Part shown: positions 9,260-18,227 of the stretch, piece after piece | Layout of the letters: each line of letters begins with the position of its first letter | Position numbering within the stretch: position 1 is the first letter of the stretch | Assembly (NCBI RefSeq): GCF_937903345.1 | Contig: NZ_CALCZQ010000021.1 | Coordinates: 33,310-97,309, forward strand | Length of the DNA: 64,000 nucleotides | From: an uncultured Emticicia sp. | GTDB lineage: Bacteria; Bacteroidota; Bacteroidia; Cytophagales; Spirosomataceae | Direction: 5' to 3' | The notes under the pieces: model-generated | What the model was told of the DNA's origin: nothing | The model's input: only the letters and a program-made list of their open reading frames with translations | The model's database searches: none | Program-made: the position numbers and the translations under genes

Positions 9260-9844
9260 ATGGGAGAGTCTGTTGAAAAAAAACGTTATACAGTTGAAGA
9301 ATATTTTGCCTTAGAAGAAACAAGCGAGATTCGCCATGAGTATTTTGATGGTGAAATTTTTGCAATGGCTGGAACAACACTTAATCATAGTAGATTAGTC
9401 AGTAATGTCGAGTTTTCGATAAGAAAACAACGAAAACAACATTGTGACGTATTCAGAGAAAGTGTCAAATTGGAAGCCATCAAGGATTTTTATTATCCTT
9501 ACCCAGATGTAATGCTGACTTGTAATCCATTCGATTTGAGGCAGAAAAACAAAATCGCACATCCAAGTTTAATTGTTGAAGTTTTATCAACCTCGACCGA
9601 GAAGTACGACAAAACAGTCAAACTGAAAAAATATAAAGCAATAGCCTCGGTGCAATATTATATGTTGGTTTCTCAGTACGAAATGAGCGTTGAATTATAT
9701 AGTAGAGTCAGCGATGCCCTTTGGACTTATGAAGAATTTACTGAGCAAAACGCTACAATTAATCTTGAGAAATTAGAAATAACTCTTTCTTTATCAGATA
9801 TTTATGAGAATATCGTATTCGAAAAAGAGGAACATGTAGCGTAG
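9260..9844 (+). CDS. Uma2 family (DUF820) putative nuclease
   Basis: A 194-residue protein with the Uma2 layout: YTVEEYFALEETSEIRHEYFDGEIFAMAG at the N-terminus, then a PD-(D/E)xK-like core with YPYPDVMLTC (Asp of the D-ExK motif) and SLIVEVLSTSTEKYDKTVKLKKY (Glu and the spaced Lys). These proteins are common in Cyanobacteria and Bacteroidota, and a restriction-like nuclease fold is predicted, but physiological substrates are unknown. The gene stands alone with its own -7 box. It has no restriction-modification partner nearby, so a defence role is not indicated by context. Confidence 0.85.
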   Translation: MGESVEKKRYTVEEYFALEETSEIRHEYFDGEIFAMAGTTLNHSRLVSNVEFSIRKQRKQHCDVFRESVKLEAIKDFYYPYPDVMLTCNPFDLRQKNKIAHPSLIVEVLSTSTEKYDKTVKLKKYKAIASVQYYMLVSQYEMSVELYSRVSDALWTYEEFTEQNATINLEKLEITLSLSDIYENIVFEKEEHVA

Positions 9845-10035
9845 AAATTCTTTTCAACATACTCATACCCAGACTGCATCTCTTTCGTTAAAAGGCCAAC
9901 CAAACAGCCCAACCTCCACTAATCAAAATCTCATTGACAAAATCAATTTTCTTGCCGAAATTTGTAGGTCTAGTCAGCTCTCGCCTCTTTCTTGACCATC
10001 GAATACAACATTTTATATTAATATTCTGTGCAGAA

Positions 10036-10509
10036 ATGAAAATACACAACAAAATACTTGTTTTTTTTGCGATGCTGATTTCCATCCTCAATTTAGTTTA
10101 TGCTACCTACTCATTTCCTAATCTGCCTGCCTTAATTCCGGTTCATTTTGGTATTGATGGAAAACCTAATGGTTGGGGTGGGAAATACACCATTTTCTTT
10201 ATTCCGCTCATTAATTTGACTTTGGTTTGTTTTATGGCAAGCGTTCGTAAGCATCCATTTAGCTACCTTAATTTGCCAATTAAGGTGAGCAACAATAATG
10301 TTGAGGAAAGAGTAAAACTCGGCAAACAATTATTAGATTTGATTTGCGTCGCCATAAGTATCCTTTTCTTTTTTGTTGAACTACATATAGTAAAATCAAG
10401 TCAAAACCCCATATCAAGCAATGGATTATTTATTGTAATCATCAGTATTGTGGCGGCAATTCTTGGTTTATCGGCATTTTATACCAAGAAAATAAATAAA
10501 CTCGCGTAA
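10036..10509 (+). CDS. DUF1648 domain membrane protein
   Basis: A 157-residue protein from the ATG at 10036. An upstream in-frame ATG at 9934 would add 34 residues of poor character before the hydrophobic N-terminus, so I prefer the internal start. The first membrane helix is followed by NLPALIPVHFGIDGKPNGWGGK, which is the DUF1648 signature also found in SdpI-type immunity proteins. There are about four membrane helices in total. The family function is unclear, with some members linked to signal-peptide toxin immunity in Firmicutes. No toxin-like partner is seen here. It converges on the thioredoxin-like gene through a shared 17-bp hairpin. Confidence 0.78.
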   Translation: MKIHNKILVFFAMLISILNLVYATYSFPNLPALIPVHFGIDGKPNGWGGKYTIFFIPLINLTLVCFMASVRKHPFSYLNLPIKVSNNNVEERVKLGKQLLDLICVAISILFFFVELHIVKSSQNPISSNGLFIVIISIVAAILGLSAFYTKKINKLA

Positions 10510-10555
10510 AGCAAAAAGCCCCTAAAGTAGCTATTTTCGGGGCTTTTTGCTTTAC
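10506..10555. terminator. Bidirectional terminator, 17-bp perfect stem
   Basis: Arms 10506-10522 and 10539-10555 are exact reverse complements around a 16-base loop. The AAAAAG and CTTTTT portions give a T-run on either strand, so it can serve both the DUF1648 gene and the convergent thioredoxin-like gene. Confidence 0.75.
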
Positions 10556-10566
10556 ATTTATTCTAT

Positions 10567-12024
10567 TTATTTGCCAGAATTATTAGTCATTTTTTGCATT
10601 TGCTGACGCTCGTAGAAATTAATAAAATCTTCTAATTTATCGACAGGTATTCTTCTAGCAATAATTTTTTTATCACTATCTAAAATATAATTGGTTGGCG
10701 TAGAATATACATCAAAACTTTTTCTAAAAAAATACCTACCCTTCGAATCCCAGAGATTTAACAATGACTGCGTTTTATAGCTAAACACAAAGTTGTTCAT
10801 CTTTTTGGTGTCATAAGTCACGCTTACATTATAAATAGTTACTTTATCTTTATTTTTGTTGTGAAACTCCATTAATTTTGGAGCAGATTCTTTACAATGT
10901 CCGCAATCTGGGTCATAAAAATGCACGATGGTATATTTGGTTTTGCTTTGCATTGGGTTATACTCTCTACCCAAAGAGTCGGCGACAATTAAAGTAGGAA
11001 ATACTAAACCAGTTTGCAAAGGCTTCAAAATATCAACCCTTTCCTTGAATTTTGCACGTTGAGTTGAGTCCAACCAATTGGCATCTTTTAAATAATAATT
11101 TTCGGCTAAGTGAATAAATACGCCATCAAGACCTACGATTTCGTTGTTTTCGTATTTATTCGTCACCCACCATAGAGCCCACCGATAAACATCTTGGTTT
11201 TTTTTAGCGAGTTTCAAAATTTTATCGGCATCGCGATTCACGGAGTCGGTTGTTTGATAAACTAAATCTTTGAAATATCGCTCAATACGGCTATGAATAA
11301 ATGGTGAACGCATCAAACGATCATCCGAAAAATCAAGATTATCAAAATAATGTCCTTTATAATAATTGAATAAATAAGTAGAATCAGGGCGACCATTTGC
11401 TTTTTTAGGCAATATAGAAGGCAATTCGGGATCAATATTAGCCTTGATTACTTTAGCCGCAAACGAGCCTTCGTTTTCTTTGACGGTATTTATTATATAA
11501 GTGTCTACTTCTTTCTGTATAAGTTCAAGCTTCTTTCGGTTCATTTCCTGAGAAGAAGGGTCATTTTTCATTTTTGCCAATTCACTCATTGCTTGGGCTT
11601 CTCGACTTTTATTTTGCATAAACTTTCGGTAGCCAAACAAAACTTCGTTTTCTTTAGAACCTTTAAATTTCACTGAACTCACAAAATCGGTCGTATCACC
11701 ATCAATTTCCATGAACTGTTCTTTTCCATTTATAGCAAAATCATAGTATTTCGATGGAGAAAGTACAATCAGATAAATACCTCCCTTTAGTGGATCTTTC
11801 CCTTTAAAATTCAGTTCGCCATTCTCAACTTTGGCCGAATCGACCTTTATATATTGATTATAACCAAAAAAATGAGCTAAGTGACAGGTTTTTCCTTCGA
11901 CAACTCCTTTCATTCGCACCTTAATTAAATGGCCATCTTGTGCAAAGGTTTTTAAAGAAAAAATAATTGAGGAAATCAATAATAGACTTTTAAAATAGCG
12001 GTACGCCGCACGGCTAATTCTCAT
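10567..12024 (-). CDS. Exported DUF4369/thioredoxin-like (TlpA-type) protein
   Basis: A 485-residue protein with an N-terminal hydrophobic export signal ending near TFAQ (about residue 29). The first third resembles DUF4369, a lipid-binding-like beta domain found before thioredoxin folds in Bacteroidota (GVVEGKTCHLAHFFGYNQ...VDSAKVENGELNFKG). The middle is alpha-helical, of DUF5106 type. The C-terminal thioredoxin fold carries DPDCGHCKESAP, with a CGHC redox pair, and the cis-proline region VYSTPTNYILD. The likely role is a periplasmic or outer-membrane-attached thiol-disulfide oxidoreductase. The CxxC pair is intact, so catalytic activity is plausible; partners are unknown. The gene is monocistronic, with a -7 box upstream. 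Confidence 0.85.
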   Translation of the reverse strand: MRISRAAYRYFKSLLLISSIIFSLKTFAQDGHLIKVRMKGVVEGKTCHLAHFFGYNQYIKVDSAKVENGELNFKGKDPLKGGIYLIVLSPSKYYDFAINGKEQFMEIDGDTTDFVSSVKFKGSKENEVLFGYRKFMQNKSREAQAMSELAKMKNDPSSQEMNRKKLELIQKEVDTYIINTVKENEGSFAAKVIKANIDPELPSILPKKANGRPDSTYLFNYYKGHYFDNLDFSDDRLMRSPFIHSRIERYFKDLVYQTTDSVNRDADKILKLAKKNQDVYRWALWWVTNKYENNEIVGLDGVFIHLAENYYLKDANWLDSTQRAKFKERVDILKPLQTGLVFPTLIVADSLGREYNPMQSKTKYTIVHFYDPDCGHCKESAPKLMEFHNKNKDKVTIYNVSVTYDTKKMNNFVFSYKTQSLLNLWDSKGRYFFRKSFDVYSTPTNYILDSDKKIIARRIPVDKLEDFINFYERQQMQKMTNNSGK

Positions 12025-12059
12025 ATCAGTACAGGTTTTATTAATTTTATTTCATTTCA

Positions 12060-12067
12060 CAAAGATA
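12060..12067 (-). promoter_or_regulatory. -7 box before the thioredoxin-like gene
   Basis: On the minus strand this reads TATCTTTG, an exact TAnnTTTG match 36 bases before the ATG at 12024. No clear TTTG is seen at the -33 spacing. Confidence 0.4.
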
Positions 12068-12172
12068 AATACTTAATTGAATGTTTTTTGTTAAAGGCTT
12101 GTTAAATTAGTTGCGGTTTTCAACTAAGAATACAGTAAGCTTCAGATTTTTTTCTTAAATAAACGAATTATT

Positions 12173-12940
12173 ATGTTTTATATTGCTTCAAAGTTTCTAA
12201 CATTTTTCGTTATGCCGATTGGCATTCTATGTTTTTTATTGATCTGTTCTATTTATACAAAAAATCGAAATAAATCCAAGAAATTGGTCCTTACTACATT
12301 TATTTTTCTTTATATTTTCTCAAATCCATTACTTATCAACGAATTATTGCTTTGTTGGGAAATTCCGCCATGCTCGATCTCTGATATAAAAACTCACGAT
12401 GTGGGCATTGTTTTGACGGGTGGTGCAACCAACGATGATAAACTTCCGCAAGAAAATATATTTCTCGGAAAATCCGCGGACCGCATCGGACAGACATTAG
12501 CGTTATATAAACGAGGGAAAATCAAGAAGATTTTAATAAGTGGTGGCGAAATAAGTGTTCTGGGAAAAACGCCAAAAAAAGAAGTTGAAGAAATTGCTAA
12601 ATACCTGATTATTAGTGGAATACCGAGAGAATCTATTTTTATGGAAATACATGCACAAAATACACAAGAAAATGCCCTCAACTGTTCAAAAATTCTTAAA
12701 AAACATTTTAAAAACCAGTCGTATTTACTGATCACTTCTGGTTTTCATCTACGAAGGGCGAGTGCGTGTTTTAAAAAAGTAAATATAAAAATAGATACTT
12801 TTGGTGCTAACTATCTATCGCATGAGCGAGTTTATTTTTGGTATAGTATTTTTCCTAAAGAAGAAAATTTGGCTTACAGCCAATTGATTTTCAGAGAAAT
12901 AATCGGTTACTGCACGTATAAAGCAATGGGATGGATTTGA
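12173..12940 (+). CDS. YdcF/DUF218 family membrane protein
   Basis: A 255-residue protein with two N-terminal membrane helices (about 5-25 and 33-55), followed by a DUF218 domain: DVGIVLTGGATND, a glycine-rich turn near residue 80; KKILISGGE at about 120; and TQENALNCSKIL plus SYLLITSGFHLRRASACF further on. The arrangement matches the ElyC/SanA/YdcF group. Members affect cell-envelope integrity and undecaprenyl-phosphate metabolism in E. coli (ElyC), but the biochemical activity is not settled. It ends near the convergent pfkA gene, with a short repeat-rich spacer between. Confidence 0.85.
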   Translation: MFYIASKFLTFFVMPIGILCFLLICSIYTKNRNKSKKLVLTTFIFLYIFSNPLLINELLLCWEIPPCSISDIKTHDVGIVLTGGATNDDKLPQENIFLGKSADRIGQTLALYKRGKIKKILISGGEISVLGKTPKKEVEEIAKYLIISGIPRESIFMEIHAQNTQENALNCSKILKKHFKNQSYLLITSGFHLRRASACFKKVNIKIDTFGANYLSHERVYFWYSIFPKEENLAYSQLIFREIIGYCTYKAMGWI

Positions 12941-13016
12941 AAAATTACGATTTACGAGGTACGAATTACCCTTTGCTCTCAATCGAAAATCATCAATCGT
13001 AAATCTTGATTTGAAA
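12941..13016. repeat. Repeat-rich spacer between convergent genes
   Basis: The 76 bases between the ydcF-like and pfkA genes contain GATTTACGA near 12950 and its complement TCGTAAATC near 12997, plus the small palindrome GTACGAATTAC. It could fold into a weak hairpin, or be one copy of a dispersed intergenic repeat. It has no T-run like the other terminators in this window. Confidence 0.35.
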
Positions 13017-13991
13017 TTACATACTCAAAATATGTACCATTCTCAACAAATCATCATGAATTGGCTTTGGTTTCTTGATGGTATCAATAAATGGCGTATA
13101 AACCAATTCGTTGTTTACAACTCCTGCCATTACATTTTTATAGCCTTTGATAAGCCCTTCCACTGCTCCTAAACCTAATCGACTCGCCAAAATACGGTCG
13201 TAAGCAGTTGGTGCACCTCCACGTTGAATATGTCCGAGAGTTGTTACACGAATATCGAGTTTATCTGCTACTTGATTCTTGATTTTTTCGGCAATATCAA
13301 CGGCATGTCCTTCTTCGTCACCTTCAGCTACCACTACGATTGATGAAGATTTAGAGCGAGACCAACCATCCTTTAAAGTACTAATAACTTTTTTAAGCGG
13401 CGTGTGCGTTTCTGGTACCATCACAATTTCGGCCCCACCACCAATACCAGATTGGATAGCAATATATCCAGAATCACGACCCATAACTTCGATAAAAAAC
13501 ACGCGATCGTGAGAGTCTGCAGTATCTCTTATTTTGTCAATTGCTTCGAGTGAAGTATTTACTGCAGTGTCAAAACCAATCGTATAATCAGTTCCATATA
13601 GATCATTATCAATTGTACCTGGGCAACCTACCGTTGGAATTTCGTATTCATTATAAAAAACTTCTGCCCCTGTAAATGTTCCGTTTCCACCAATGGCAAC
13701 AAGGCCTTCAATACCGGCATTCATTAGGTTTTCATAAGCTTTTTTTCGCCCCTCAGGGGTCATGAATTCTTTACTCCTTGCCGACTTTAGCATTGTACCA
13801 CCACGCTGAACTATATTACTTACTGATTGAGAATACATCGGAAAAATATCGCCCGTAATCATTCCATTATATCCTCTTCTTATTCCGTAAATTTCTAAAC
13901 CATGGTATATTGCTCCTCTAACTGCAGCTCTGATGCATGCATTCATACCTGGTGCGTCACCTCCTGAAGTAAAAACTGCTATTCGTTTCAT
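13017..13991 (-). CDS. pfkA: ATP-type 6-phosphofructokinase
   Basis: Glycolytic enzyme that phosphorylates fructose 6-phosphate to the 1,6-bisphosphate. The 324 residues are the size of bacterial group I enzymes. Visible motifs: TSGGDAPGMN (8-17), KSARSKEF (phosphate/allosteric region), PGTIDNDLYGTD with catalytic Asp128, and the fructose-6-P site EVMGRDSGYIA. The nucleotide-site motif reads GGNGT at 101-105, so position 104 is Gly, as in ATP users rather than pyrophosphate users. Residue 103 is Asn (codon AAC) where E. coli PfkA and most relatives have the Mg-ATP-contacting Asp103. The rest of the protein looks fully functional. The upstream promoter is a good match to the lineage consensus. 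Confidence 0.95.
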   Translation of the reverse strand: MKRIAVFTSGGDAPGMNACIRAAVRGAIYHGLEIYGIRRGYNGMITGDIFPMYSQSVSNIVQRGGTMLKSARSKEFMTPEGRKKAYENLMNAGIEGLVAIGGNGTFTGAEVFYNEYEIPTVGCPGTIDNDLYGTDYTIGFDTAVNTSLEAIDKIRDTADSHDRVFFIEVMGRDSGYIAIQSGIGGGAEIVMVPETHTPLKKVISTLKDGWSRSKSSSIVVVAEGDEEGHAVDIAEKIKNQVADKLDIRVTTLGHIQRGGAPTAYDRILASRLGLGAVEGLIKGYKNVMAGVVNNELVYTPFIDTIKKPKPIHDDLLRMVHILSM

Positions 13992-14063
13992 CTTAATATT
14001 TTCTTAAATTTTCTTTGTAATTTGCCTGATACTAACCTCAATTCAATCTTACTTTAACCGCCA

Positions 14064-14096
14064 CAAAAGTAACTAGTATTCTTTACTTCTCCCAAA
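14064..14096 (-). promoter_or_regulatory. Bacteroidota-type promoter for pfkA
   Basis: On the minus strand, TTTG (14096-14093) and TACTTTTG (14071-14064) are separated by 21 bases, close to the expected TTTG / TAnnTTTG layout. The start point would fall near 14057, giving a leader of about 65 bases. Confidence 0.5.
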
Positions 14097-14625
14097 ATTT
14101 AATTATTAATCATTAGCAATATTGTTCGGTGAAAAGGGTTTTTACCAAAATCTAATTCGTTTATATGATTTTTTTTAGAATTTATTGCATATTATTATTT
14201 TATATTTGAATACTACACACTTTCGAATTTGGCTCACCGCAAACTTGAACCTATGTAAAAAAACAAAAAACATCTTGTATAATTAGCCAATAATGTATTC
14301 TTAAAAACATTAAATGCTCTTAAAAATTAAGCAATTTTAAAACTTTATGTAATTGCTATTTATAATCTAATGACCTCTTTTAAAGATAATCCTTTACACT
14401 TAAAGGTACTCGAACTATTCAAACATTCCACTTTCTTTAATTTTTAATTTTACCAGAACTACGCAAAGGCAAACTCCAAGACATTGATAATCAAACAATT
14501 ATAGAATATTTTTTAAGTTCATTTTTTTGGCATACTATTTGATTTGAATAGTTCAACATGGTGGCCTTTTTTAGTCACTTAACCCAAATGTGAGTTTTTA
14601 AACTTACGATTAATTAATATAAGAA
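14097..14625. other. Intergenic region, about 530 bases, no gene seen
   Basis: AT-rich sequence between the divergent pfkA and repetitive surface protein genes. I see no plausible open frame, RNA fold or strong repeat. It must contain the promoter of the surface protein gene; no exact TAnnTTTG element stands out in the last 150 bases. Confidence 0.45.
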
Positions 14626-17600
14626 ATGTCTGAAATAATTTTAACTTTCAACAATCTCCGTCTGAGATTCGGAGTATACATGTTACTGTTTTTGAGTGCC
14701 TTCACCACATTTGCACAAAGCGAAAATGTTGGTATCGGTACCTTAAAACCTGACAATTCAGCATTATTGGATCTCACTTCTACATCAAAAGGCTTATTGA
14801 TTCCTCGAATGACCTTAGCTCAAAGATCAGGTATTAATGCTCCAGCTACGGGTTTGATAGTTTATCAAATTGACTTTTTCTCAGGTTTCTATTTCTACGA
14901 TGGAGAAGCTTGGAAAGGTATATATGCCCGCAACATTGATGCTGCATCAGTTAATTCAGACCCCTTTTCATTTGCCCCTACTGCCGAAAGTGCTGGGTGG
15001 AGTATTCGAGGAAATTCGGGTTTAAATGCTGAACAAAATTTTCTTGGTACAAAAGACACCACCGCTTTGGTATTTAAAGTAAATAATTATCGTTCAGGAT
15101 TGATCGATTTTCGTTCTGGTAATACTTATTTCGGCTATGGAGCTGGTTATAGTAGTCGCGGTTCTAACTCTATTGCCATCGGTGCTTTTGCTTTACATGA
15201 CGCTAATGTAGGTCAGAATAATATCGCAATTGGTTTTCAGTCATTGTTTCGCAACCAAACAGGTAACGAAAATGTGGCCGTCGGAGGAAATTCCTTAAAT
15301 TCAAATATATCGGGTTCAGAAAATGTTAGTATTGGTTCACAGGCAGGCCTACGTTCGCAGGGCAATGGCAATGTCTTTATCGGATATAAGGCAGGTATAA
15401 ATGAGGTTGGAAATAATAAATTATACATCAACAATAATTTTCAAAACCTATCACTTATTTATGGCGATTTTGAGAAAGCTCGTGTAGGTATAAATACCCA
15501 AAGTCCAGAAAGTGCATTATCAATTGATAGTAAAACAGTAAATCTTAGTGGTTTAGAATTTAAGCAACTAAATAGTGATTCTCCTGCAGAAAAACCAGGT
15601 CTTAAAGTTTTATCTGTTGACAAGCAAGGACGAGTTATCTTAGTACGTGACTCGGTCGGAACGTCATCATCGACATCTGTCTCAGTACCGAGCTTTTGGA
15701 CTTTAAAAGGTAGCTCTATAGAAAACAGCAATGCTGGTGATGTAATTTTAAGTAATATTCGATTCAAAAACCTTCTCCCAAGCTCACCAACTATTAAATC
15801 AAACGGTAAAATCTTAACTGTAGATGATAATGGTTTGATTGTTTTGGCTCGTGACTCAATAAGTAATTCTGCTCCTTCATATTGGGGACTAAACGGAAGT
15901 ACACTATCAAACAACAATGAAGGCAAAGTGACATTAAATGGACCAATACAATTTGGAAACATTAAAGCTTCAAATACAGCTATTCGAGCTAATGGCAAAG
16001 TTCTTTCCGTTGACAACAATGGCAATCTTATCTTGGTAAGAGACTCTGTATCGACAGTTTCTATTGGAAGCTCACTGCCTATGAGTGCTTCACCTTGGAT
16101 CATCAATGGTGAAAATATCGTTAATAGTAATGTTGGTTCGGTTTCTATCAATACTAATTTAATTTTATCGAAATTAAACAGTGATTTTAAAGTTGCTAAA
16201 TCAGCTCAAAAATTCCTTACTGTTGATAGTACAGGTAATGTATTTTTGGCCAATGTACCGCCAATCACACCTACAATTCCAGCATCTGATTGGACTTTAG
16301 ACGGGGCAAATATTTCCAACAAAAATACAGGTGGAGTTTATATCAATAATGGACTATGGGCGAAAAACGGATTCCGTTTACAATCTGGTACATTGGAGCT
16401 TAATAGTGCTGAGGAAAACAAAAGTGGATTACAATTTACTCAGTTGAAAGCCTCAAATACAGCATCAAAAGGCTTCGGAAAAGTACTTTCAGTAGATGAT
16501 AACGGAAATGTAATCTTGGTAAAAGATTCTGTAGGCGTGGCCACAAGTCCTGCACCCGTAGTCCCATCGTTGTGGGCTACTTCAGGCACATCAATTGTCA
16601 ATAGTAACACAGGTAGAGTAATTGTAAACAATGGTCTTACTCTCCCTTTCACAAGTGAATCAATTACCCCGATTTCAACGCAAAAATTCTTGACTGTTGA
16701 TAATGCAGGTAATGTAATTTTAGGAAATGTACCAAATAGTACTCCTTCGCCATGGACAATTATTGGTAACGACATCGTTAATTCAAACAGTGGAAAAGCC
16801 AACATCAGTAATGGTTTGTCAGTAAAAAGCGGAATTAACATCGAATCGGGCAATTTGGTAACTAATGGTTCTTTAACCAACCGAAGCGGATTAGTACTCA
16901 ACCAATTAAAACTATCATTTCCTGCCTCAAGACCCTCAGGAAAAGTACTTTCGGTCGATGATAATGGAAACGTAATTTTGGTCAGAGACTCAGTCGGTGT
17001 AACGGGTACAGTTTTAAATACCCCAGCATCTTGGACAGTTTCAGACAATAACATAATCAATTCAAATACTGGTACTGTATCCATCAATTCTCTGACTTTA
17101 CCAAAACTAAGTAGCAATAATAATCCAACCGTAACTTCTCAAAAAGTACTTTCAGTTGATACCGATGGTAATGTAATTTTAGTAAATACGCCAACCACAA
17201 ATGCTGTAGCAGCTCCAACAGTAGAACTTTGGAAAGCCGACACTGGTGGGGCCATTTTAAATAATAATACGCAAGGTGTGGTAATTACGACTAATACTGA
17301 TGGCAAAAGCGGTTTAAAGTTTTCAAAACTTAGTGCGTCATCAGCAGCAGGTGACAGATACGGGAAAGTGCTTTCGGTTGATGATAATGGAAACGTAATT
17401 TTAGTTAATGATGGAATATCAACCAACGGAAGTAATACAGGAGCAGGCTGGGCGATAACTGATGGGCGTTTGCAAAATTCAAACAATGGAAAAGTAGTAA
17501 TTGGAACGGGTATCAACTCATTCCCTGGAGACTTTCAATTGTATGTTAAAGGCGGAATCTTGACCGAAAGAGTAAGAGTGGCTGTTGCTAATTCTGACCG

Positions 17601-17856
17601 CTGGGCGGATTATGTTTTCGAAAATGGGTATAAGTTAATGCCTCTAAAAGATGTTGAAAAGCATATCGATTATTACCATCATTTACCAAACGTTCCATCA
17701 GCTGAACAAATGGTAAAAAGCGGTATGGACATAACAGAAACAAGTGCTAAATTATTAGAGAAAATCGAAGAGCTTACACTATATTTGATTAAGGCAAATA
17801 AGCAAATTGAGGTTCTCGAAAGCAAAGTGAACAATCTTGAAAAAACACAAAAATAA
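14626..17856 (+). CDS. Large repetitive surface protein with YadA-head-like and fibre-type repeats
   Basis: A 1076-residue exported protein; the signal ends near TTFAQS (about 31). An N-terminal SALLDLTSTSKGLLIPRMT segment (about 45-63) is typical of Bacteroidota fibre-like proteins. Residues about 165-265 hold YadA-head-like repeats (NSIAIGAFAL, NNIAIGFQSL, ENVAVGGNSL, ENVSIGSQAG, GNVFIGYKAG). From about 320 to 930 there are nine degenerate copies of a (G/Q)KVLSVDxxGNVIL motif alternating with WxxxGxxIxNxNxGxVxI units. The C-terminus (HLPNVPSAEQMVKSGMDITE, then a leucine-rich coiled coil) is the usual end of Bacteroidota tail-fibre-like proteins, in the place where S74-type chaperone domains occur. 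There is no T9SS domain. The likely role is an extracellular filament or adhesin; this is inference. Confidence 0.75.
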   Translation: MSEIILTFNNLRLRFGVYMLLFLSAFTTFAQSENVGIGTLKPDNSALLDLTSTSKGLLIPRMTLAQRSGINAPATGLIVYQIDFFSGFYFYDGEAWKGIYARNIDAASVNSDPFSFAPTAESAGWSIRGNSGLNAEQNFLGTKDTTALVFKVNNYRSGLIDFRSGNTYFGYGAGYSSRGSNSIAIGAFALHDANVGQNNIAIGFQSLFRNQTGNENVAVGGNSLNSNISGSENVSIGSQAGLRSQGNGNVFIGYKAGINEVGNNKLYINNNFQNLSLIYGDFEKARVGINTQSPESALSIDSKTVNLSGLEFKQLNSDSPAEKPGLKVLSVDKQGRVILVRDSVGTSSSTSVSVPSFWTLKGSSIENSNAGDVILSNIRFKNLLPSSPTIKSNGKILTVDDNGLIVLARDSISNSAPSYWGLNGSTLSNNNEGKVTLNGPIQFGNIKASNTAIRANGKVLSVDNNGNLILVRDSVSTVSIGSSLPMSASPWIINGENIVNSNVGSVSINTNLILSKLNSDFKVAKSAQKFLTVDSTGNVFLANVPPITPTIPASDWTLDGANISNKNTGGVYINNGLWAKNGFRLQSGTLELNSAEENKSGLQFTQLKASNTASKGFGKVLSVDDNGNVILVKDSVGVATSPAPVVPSLWATSGTSIVNSNTGRVIVNNGLTLPFTSESITPISTQKFLTVDNAGNVILGNVPNSTPSPWTIIGNDIVNSNSGKANISNGLSVKSGINIESGNLVTNGSLTNRSGLVLNQLKLSFPASRPSGKVLSVDDNGNVILVRDSVGVTGTVLNTPASWTVSDNNIINSNTGTVSINSLTLPKLSSNNNPTVTSQKVLSVDTDGNVILVNTPTTNAVAAPTVELWKADTGGAILNNNTQGVVITTNTDGKSGLKFSKLSASSAAGDRYGKVLSVDDNGNVILVNDGISTNGSNTGAGWAITDGRLQNSNNGKVVIGTGINSFPGDFQLYVKGGILTERVRVAVANSDRWADYVFENGYKLMPLKDVEKHIDYYHHLPNVPSAEQMVKSGMDITETSAKLLEKIEELTLYLIKANKQIEVLESKVNNLEKTQK
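15588..17415 (+). repeat. Degenerate internal tandem repeats within the surface protein gene
   Basis: About nine copies of a unit encoding KVLSVDDNGNVILV-like peptides, with a spacing of about 150-300 bases. Some copies are nearly identical at DNA level (for example around 16485-16525, 16940-16985 and 17365-17405), which suggests recent duplication or gene conversion. Copies alternate between GKVLSVDDNG and QKFLTVDxxG types. Confidence 0.7.
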
Positions 17857-18137
17857 TATTTTTTAATTTAATAATTTTTAGAAATTTAGAGAGTAAAATG
17901 ACTTTTTATATTTTTATGGAATTTATATTTTGGGCTCTAAATTTTAATATAAATTATAAAAAAATATCATAATTCAATCATTTTTGCCAGTTTTTTTTAA
18001 TTTCTAAAGTTATCAGCTTAAAAACTTTATAATTACAAATATTTTGTGGCATATACATTACAAAATTAAATATAAAAATAATACAATATTAGACTTATAT
18101 TTATATCATATTAATTTTATGGGTTAGGGTTTATTTT
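17857..18137. other. Very AT-rich intergenic region
   Basis: No gene is seen. Long A and T runs follow the surface protein stop codon. The only structure I can support is the terminator at its right end. Confidence 0.5.
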
Positions 18138-18175
18138 AAACGCCACAGCACAAGATTGCGGTGGCGTTTTTGTTT
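18138..18175 (+). terminator. Rho-independent terminator before the thioesterase gene
   Basis: AAACGCCAC (18138-18146) pairs with GTGGCGTTT (18161-18169) and is followed by a T-rich tail. It lies 280 bases after the surface protein gene and overlaps the upstream in-frame ATG at 18156, which argues against that ATG being the thioesterase start. Confidence 0.7.
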
Positions 18176-18227
18176 TATTTTAAAACTCACCTATCTTTAC
18201 AATCAGTTCAAAATATTTTATAAATCA

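Noticed and set aside
9260..9844. Uma2 protein as part of a defence island
   Set aside because: Neighbours are housekeeping or unrelated membrane genes; there is no methylase, helicase or other defence gene.
15459..16151. Long open frame of 230 codons on the minus strand inside the repetitive surface protein gene
   Set aside because: It is antisense to a clearly coding repeat protein, and a similar antisense frame at 16440-17117 follows from the same repeats; composition shows no protein family.
18156..18227. Upstream ATG extension of the thioesterase gene
   Set aside because: The extension lies in the terminator of the preceding gene and adds residues outside the hotdog family.
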